The position numbers were made by a program, and so were the translations under genes. Positions 13,671 through 14,515 of a DNA stretch of 14,515 nt are shown piece by piece (the first letter of the stretch is position 1; each line of letters begins with the position of its first letter). This DNA is from CBDCWA01 sp046048295. Its GTDB lineage: Bacteria > Pseudomonadota > Alphaproteobacteria > Rhizobiales > Hyphomicrobiaceae. The stretch is from positions 1-14,515 of the forward strand of contig JBJOGJ010000084.1 of NCBI GenBank assembly GCA_046048295.1, in the 5' to 3' direction. The notes beneath the pieces were generated by a model. That model had not been told where the DNA came from. It worked only from the letters and a program-made list of their open reading frames with translations, and did no database searches.

Positions 13671-13693
13671 ATCGGGCGCCAACGGCGCCCGAT
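13671..13693. terminator. Perfect hairpin between convergent genes (probable bidirectional terminator)
   Basis: ATCGGGCGCC and GGCGCCCGAT form a perfect 10-bp stem with a 3-nt loop (AAC). It lies 10 nt after the stop at 13660 and 21 nt from the convergent stop at 13715. No U-tract follows on either strand, so termination may be weak or Rho-assisted. Confidence 0.55.
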
Positions 13694-13714
13694 TGCCGCG
13701 TTCGAGGCTTGCCG

Positions 13715-14515
13715 TCAGTCGATCGGCAGGCCGTTCTTCTTCTTGAGGCCATTGACCATTGTCAGGTCCTCCTTCTTCACCTTCACCAACCGATCGACGA
13801 CCTTCTGCACGTAGGCACCCGTCAGCGGCGTGTAGTCCTCGCCGATCTCGTTGTGAACGACCTTCAGTACACTGGGGTCTCTGCTGGCCTTCATGAACGC
13901 GGTGCGATAGACTTCGACGATATCGTCGGGCGTTCCGGGCGGCAGCGCCATCCACTTGTTGACGACGATGTCATCGAGGAAGTTCTCGAACGCCGCTCGC
14001 GCGTTGGCGGGCAATTTCGGCAACAGAGTATCAGTGAGAAGCGGAACATCGGGGAAGCTCGACCGGCGCTTGCGACTACCGTCCTCGGATACCAGCCCCA
14101 TCTGCGCGATGGGAACGAACAGGTTGTTCTCCATTACCGGCTTGATGGTGAAGATGCTGATGTTGTCGAACATCTGCAGCTCGCCGCTGCGCGCGGCGAG
14201 TATGATGGCCGGCGAGCCGGAGTACCCCACGACGTATCGGATGTTCCAGCCCAGGTATTCCTTGGCCCACATGCTGATCATGATGCCTGAGCGCGTTCCG
14301 TCGACATCGCCATATGTAAGTGACTTGGCCTTGGGGTCCTGGAGGCGATCCTTCGCATCGGCGCGAACTAGGAAGACGACGCCGATATTGTCCGTCTTCA
14401 CAGTCTTTGAGACAGAGATGCGGTTCGCGTAGCGGAGGCTTTGGATCATCGGTTGGATTGATCTAAGCGGCTTGCCTCTGATGTTGCAAGCGTCTTCTCT
14501 CGAACGTCTTTCGTT
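13715..14515 (-). CDS. TctC/Bug family substrate-binding protein (5' partial at right edge)
   Basis: The frame is open to the right edge, so the visible 266 residues are the C-terminal part only. An internal ATG at 14449 is not the start, since the sequence matches the family's middle region. TctC-like blocks are visible: 'NIGVVFLVRADAKD', 'YVVGYSGSPAIILAARSGEL', and 'ALPPGTPDDIVEVYRTAF'. It should be a periplasmic carboxylate receptor of the tripartite tricarboxylate transporter type. The sequence differs clearly from the receptor at 10021-11049, so it is not a recent duplicate. It converges on the NMT1-like gene, and its own operon lies outside the window. Its ligand and its link to the catabolic locus are unknown. 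Confidence 0.8.
   Translation of the reverse strand, partial: NERRSREDACNIRGKPLRSIQPMIQSLRYANRISVSKTVKTDNIGVVFLVRADAKDRLQDPKAKSLTYGDVDGTRSGIMISMWAKEYLGWNIRYVVGYSGSPAIILAARSGELQMFDNISIFTIKPVMENNLFVPIAQMGLVSEDGSRKRRSSFPDVPLLTDTLLPKLPANARAAFENFLDDIVVNKWMALPPGTPDDIVEVYRTAFMKASRDPSVLKVVHNEIGEDYTPLTGAYVQKVVDRLVKVKKEDLTMVNGLKKKNGLPID

Overview
The window is GC-rich (roughly 60% by eye) and looks like chromosomal DNA of an alphaproteobacterium, most likely Hyphomicrobiales (Rhizobiales). Three things suggest this: the secreted staphylococcal-type nuclease with an 'IKGNIS...YHLP...GERWFCSE' tail, the tandem helix-hairpin-helix protein, and the orphan TctC/Bug-type solute receptors. The taxonomic guess is inference only. 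No rRNA, tRNA, CRISPR array, insertion sequence or phage gene is visible.

Left part (1-2842) holds three unrelated housekeeping or accessory genes. A protein with two helix-hairpin-helix modules is cut by the left edge (+ strand). A PilZ domain protein follows (- strand). A secreted SNase-like nuclease (+ strand) is separated from it by an AT-rich 230-bp divergent spacer.

Middle part (2849-9850) is a tight six-gene leftward operon of oxidative catabolism. In transcription order it encodes a gentisate-1,2-dioxygenase-like bicupin, a haem-oxygenase-like di-iron (HDO) protein B, a UbiD-type prFMN decarboxylase, a Rieske non-haem iron oxygenase alpha subunit, a second HDO protein A, and a class A FAD monooxygenase. 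Gaps are 4 to 111 nt. A sigma70-like promoter whose spacer carries an inverted repeat sits upstream of the bicupin.

Right part (10021-13660) is a divergently transcribed rightward unit: a TctC/Bug periplasmic receptor, a second UbiD decarboxylase, and an NMT1/SsuA-type binding protein that has no signal peptide. A convergent gene for another TctC/Bug receptor enters from the right edge. A perfect 10-bp stem hairpin lies between the two convergent genes.

Taken together, 2849-13660 reads as one divergent locus for uptake and aerobic breakdown of an aromatic or heteroaromatic carboxylic acid. Receptors bind the acid, the Rieske enzyme and flavoprotein hydroxylate, one or both UbiD enzymes decarboxylate, and the bicupin cleaves the ring. 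The role of the two HDO proteins is unknown and is the most interesting part. I cannot match the gene set to a pathway I know. The substrate, the regulator, the Rieske reductase, UbiX (prFMN synthesis) and the enzymes after ring cleavage are not in the window.
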